A stretch of DNA of 64,000 nucleotides, taken from NCBI GenBank assembly GCA_947627215.1, contig CANQVD010000014.1, positions 1 to 64,000 on the forward strand. The letters are read 5' to 3'. This document shows, piece by piece, positions 63,462-64,000 of the stretch (position 1 is the first letter of the stretch; each line of letters starts with the position of its first letter). A program made the position numbers and the translations under genes. The DNA is from an uncultured Eisenbergiella sp. (GTDB taxonomy: Bacteria > Bacillota > Clostridia > Lachnospirales > Lachnospiraceae). The notes below the pieces were generated by a model. The model had not been told where the DNA came from. It saw only the letters and a list, made by a program, of their open reading frames with translations, and ran no database searches.

Positions 63462-64000
63462 TTATGATCTCTCCGTCCTCACAACATCTCCCAGCACAAA
63501 AGGAAGCCCGTCCGTCCCCGGCAGCACCGTGCAGACGATCCCCTGGCAGTTCTGCACATGTCCCTCATAAAACCCCATGGCCGGGCGGGCGTACTTTTCC
63601 AGCACAGCCATGATCGTACCGCCGTGCACCACGAAAACCGCCGGCTCCCAGGATGAGGCGGCTTCCACTCGCCTCTTGGCATCCTGTGCTCTATCCGCTT
63701 CCATCCGCGCGGCGATCACGCGCGCAAAGGCTTCCTGCACCCGGCGCGAGAAATCCGCTTTGGACTCTCCTCCCGGGCACGGCCCCTCGCATTCTCCTTC
63801 CACCCATTCCCGATAGGCCGCATCCTCCGCCATTTCCTCCGCGCTTCGGTCTTCGAAATCGCCGAAATCCATTTCCCGCAGATCGTCCACCACGATCTGC
63901 TCCGCGCCCGGAAAAAGGATCGCGGCGGTCTGCCGGGTCCGGACAAGCGGAGTGACATAGACGCATGCCGGAACGGACCAGGCAGTTCCGGCCCGGATGC
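63462..64000 (-). CDS. Histidine phosphatase, probable CobC (alpha-ribazole phosphatase), partial
   Basis: The C-terminal 178 codons; the 5' part including the RHG motif lies beyond the window. The kept parts are VTPLVRTRQTAAIL, the acid Glu in LREMDFGDFEDRS, and the second catalytic His in VFVVHGGTIMAV. This pattern and the location 38 bases ahead of cbiB point to the alpha-ribazole-5'-phosphate phosphatase of cobalamin synthesis, though it could be another phosphoglycerate-mutase-like enzyme. Confidence 0.8.
   Translation of the reverse strand, partial: IRAGTAWSVPACVYVTPLVRTRQTAAILFPGAEQIVVDDLREMDFGDFEDRSAEEMAEDAAYREWVEGECEGPCPGGESKADFSRRVQEAFARVIAARMEADRAQDAKRRVEAASSWEPAVFVVHGGTIMAVLEKYARPAMGFYEGHVQNCQGIVCTVLPGTDGLPFVLGDVVRTERS

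Overview
The window reads as a chromosomal segment of a GC-rich gut member of the Lachnospiraceae (Clostridia, Bacillota). This is inferred from Firmicutes-type Shine-Dalgarno sites, the dnaX-ybaB-recR block, a BlaI/M56 pair, DUF4867, DUF5711 and DUF4179 proteins, LplB/YtcP-type sugar permeases, and many intracellular glycan-degrading enzymes. No rRNA, tRNA, CRISPR array, transposase or phage gene was seen.

Layout. 1-9000 (minus strand) holds housekeeping genes: a CvpA-like protein, a DUF5711 protein, a LysM protein, galM, recR, ybaB, dnaX and pfkA. 9198-13967 (plus) is a lower-GC block with a response regulator, a histidine kinase and a fused ABC ATPase/permease. 14089-14456 holds relics: a GH88/GH105 C-terminus and the 3' end of what looks like a type I toxin locus. 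14801-28629 (minus) carries a sirtuin, then a rhamnogalacturonan locus (GH2, PL11 lyase, solute-binding protein, two permeases, AraC-type regulator) and the serine dehydratase pair sdaAB/sdaAA. 28731-35427 has a class I amidotransferase and a pentose/deoxysugar operon (xylB, DUF4867, FucI-like isomerase, GH3). 36051-43032 has an ECF sigma/anti-sigma pair, a phosphatase, a GH78 rhamnosidase, an FMN enzyme and glycerate kinase. 43454-45914 is a BlaI repressor followed by an M56 protease with RCC1 repeats. 46326-57634 has an unknown membrane protein, glgX, an Asp-box lipoprotein, a polysaccharide deacetylase with a DUF5722 protein, a 2-hydroxyacid dehydrogenase, a phosphoesterase-HTH fusion, an AEC transporter and rpe. 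58058-64000 has a DUF885 protein and the cobalamin genes cobQ, cobD, cbiB and cobC (cut by the window edge).

Function. The carbohydrate genes fit import of pectin (rhamnogalacturonan-I) oligosaccharides and their cytoplasmic breakdown by PL11, GH2, GH78 and GH3, with sugars passing through isomerase/xylulokinase and rpe to the pentose phosphate pathway.

The most unusual signal is non-coding. Four intergenic spaces hold long nested palindromes of about 185-236 bp (14597-14781, 35783-36018, 50654-50860, 57777-58000), and a half copy lies at 49437-49519. They share a core made of an A-tract, a GC-rich hairpin and a T-tract. The outer arms differ from copy to copy, yet within each copy the two arms stay nearly perfectly complementary. 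I do not recognise this family.
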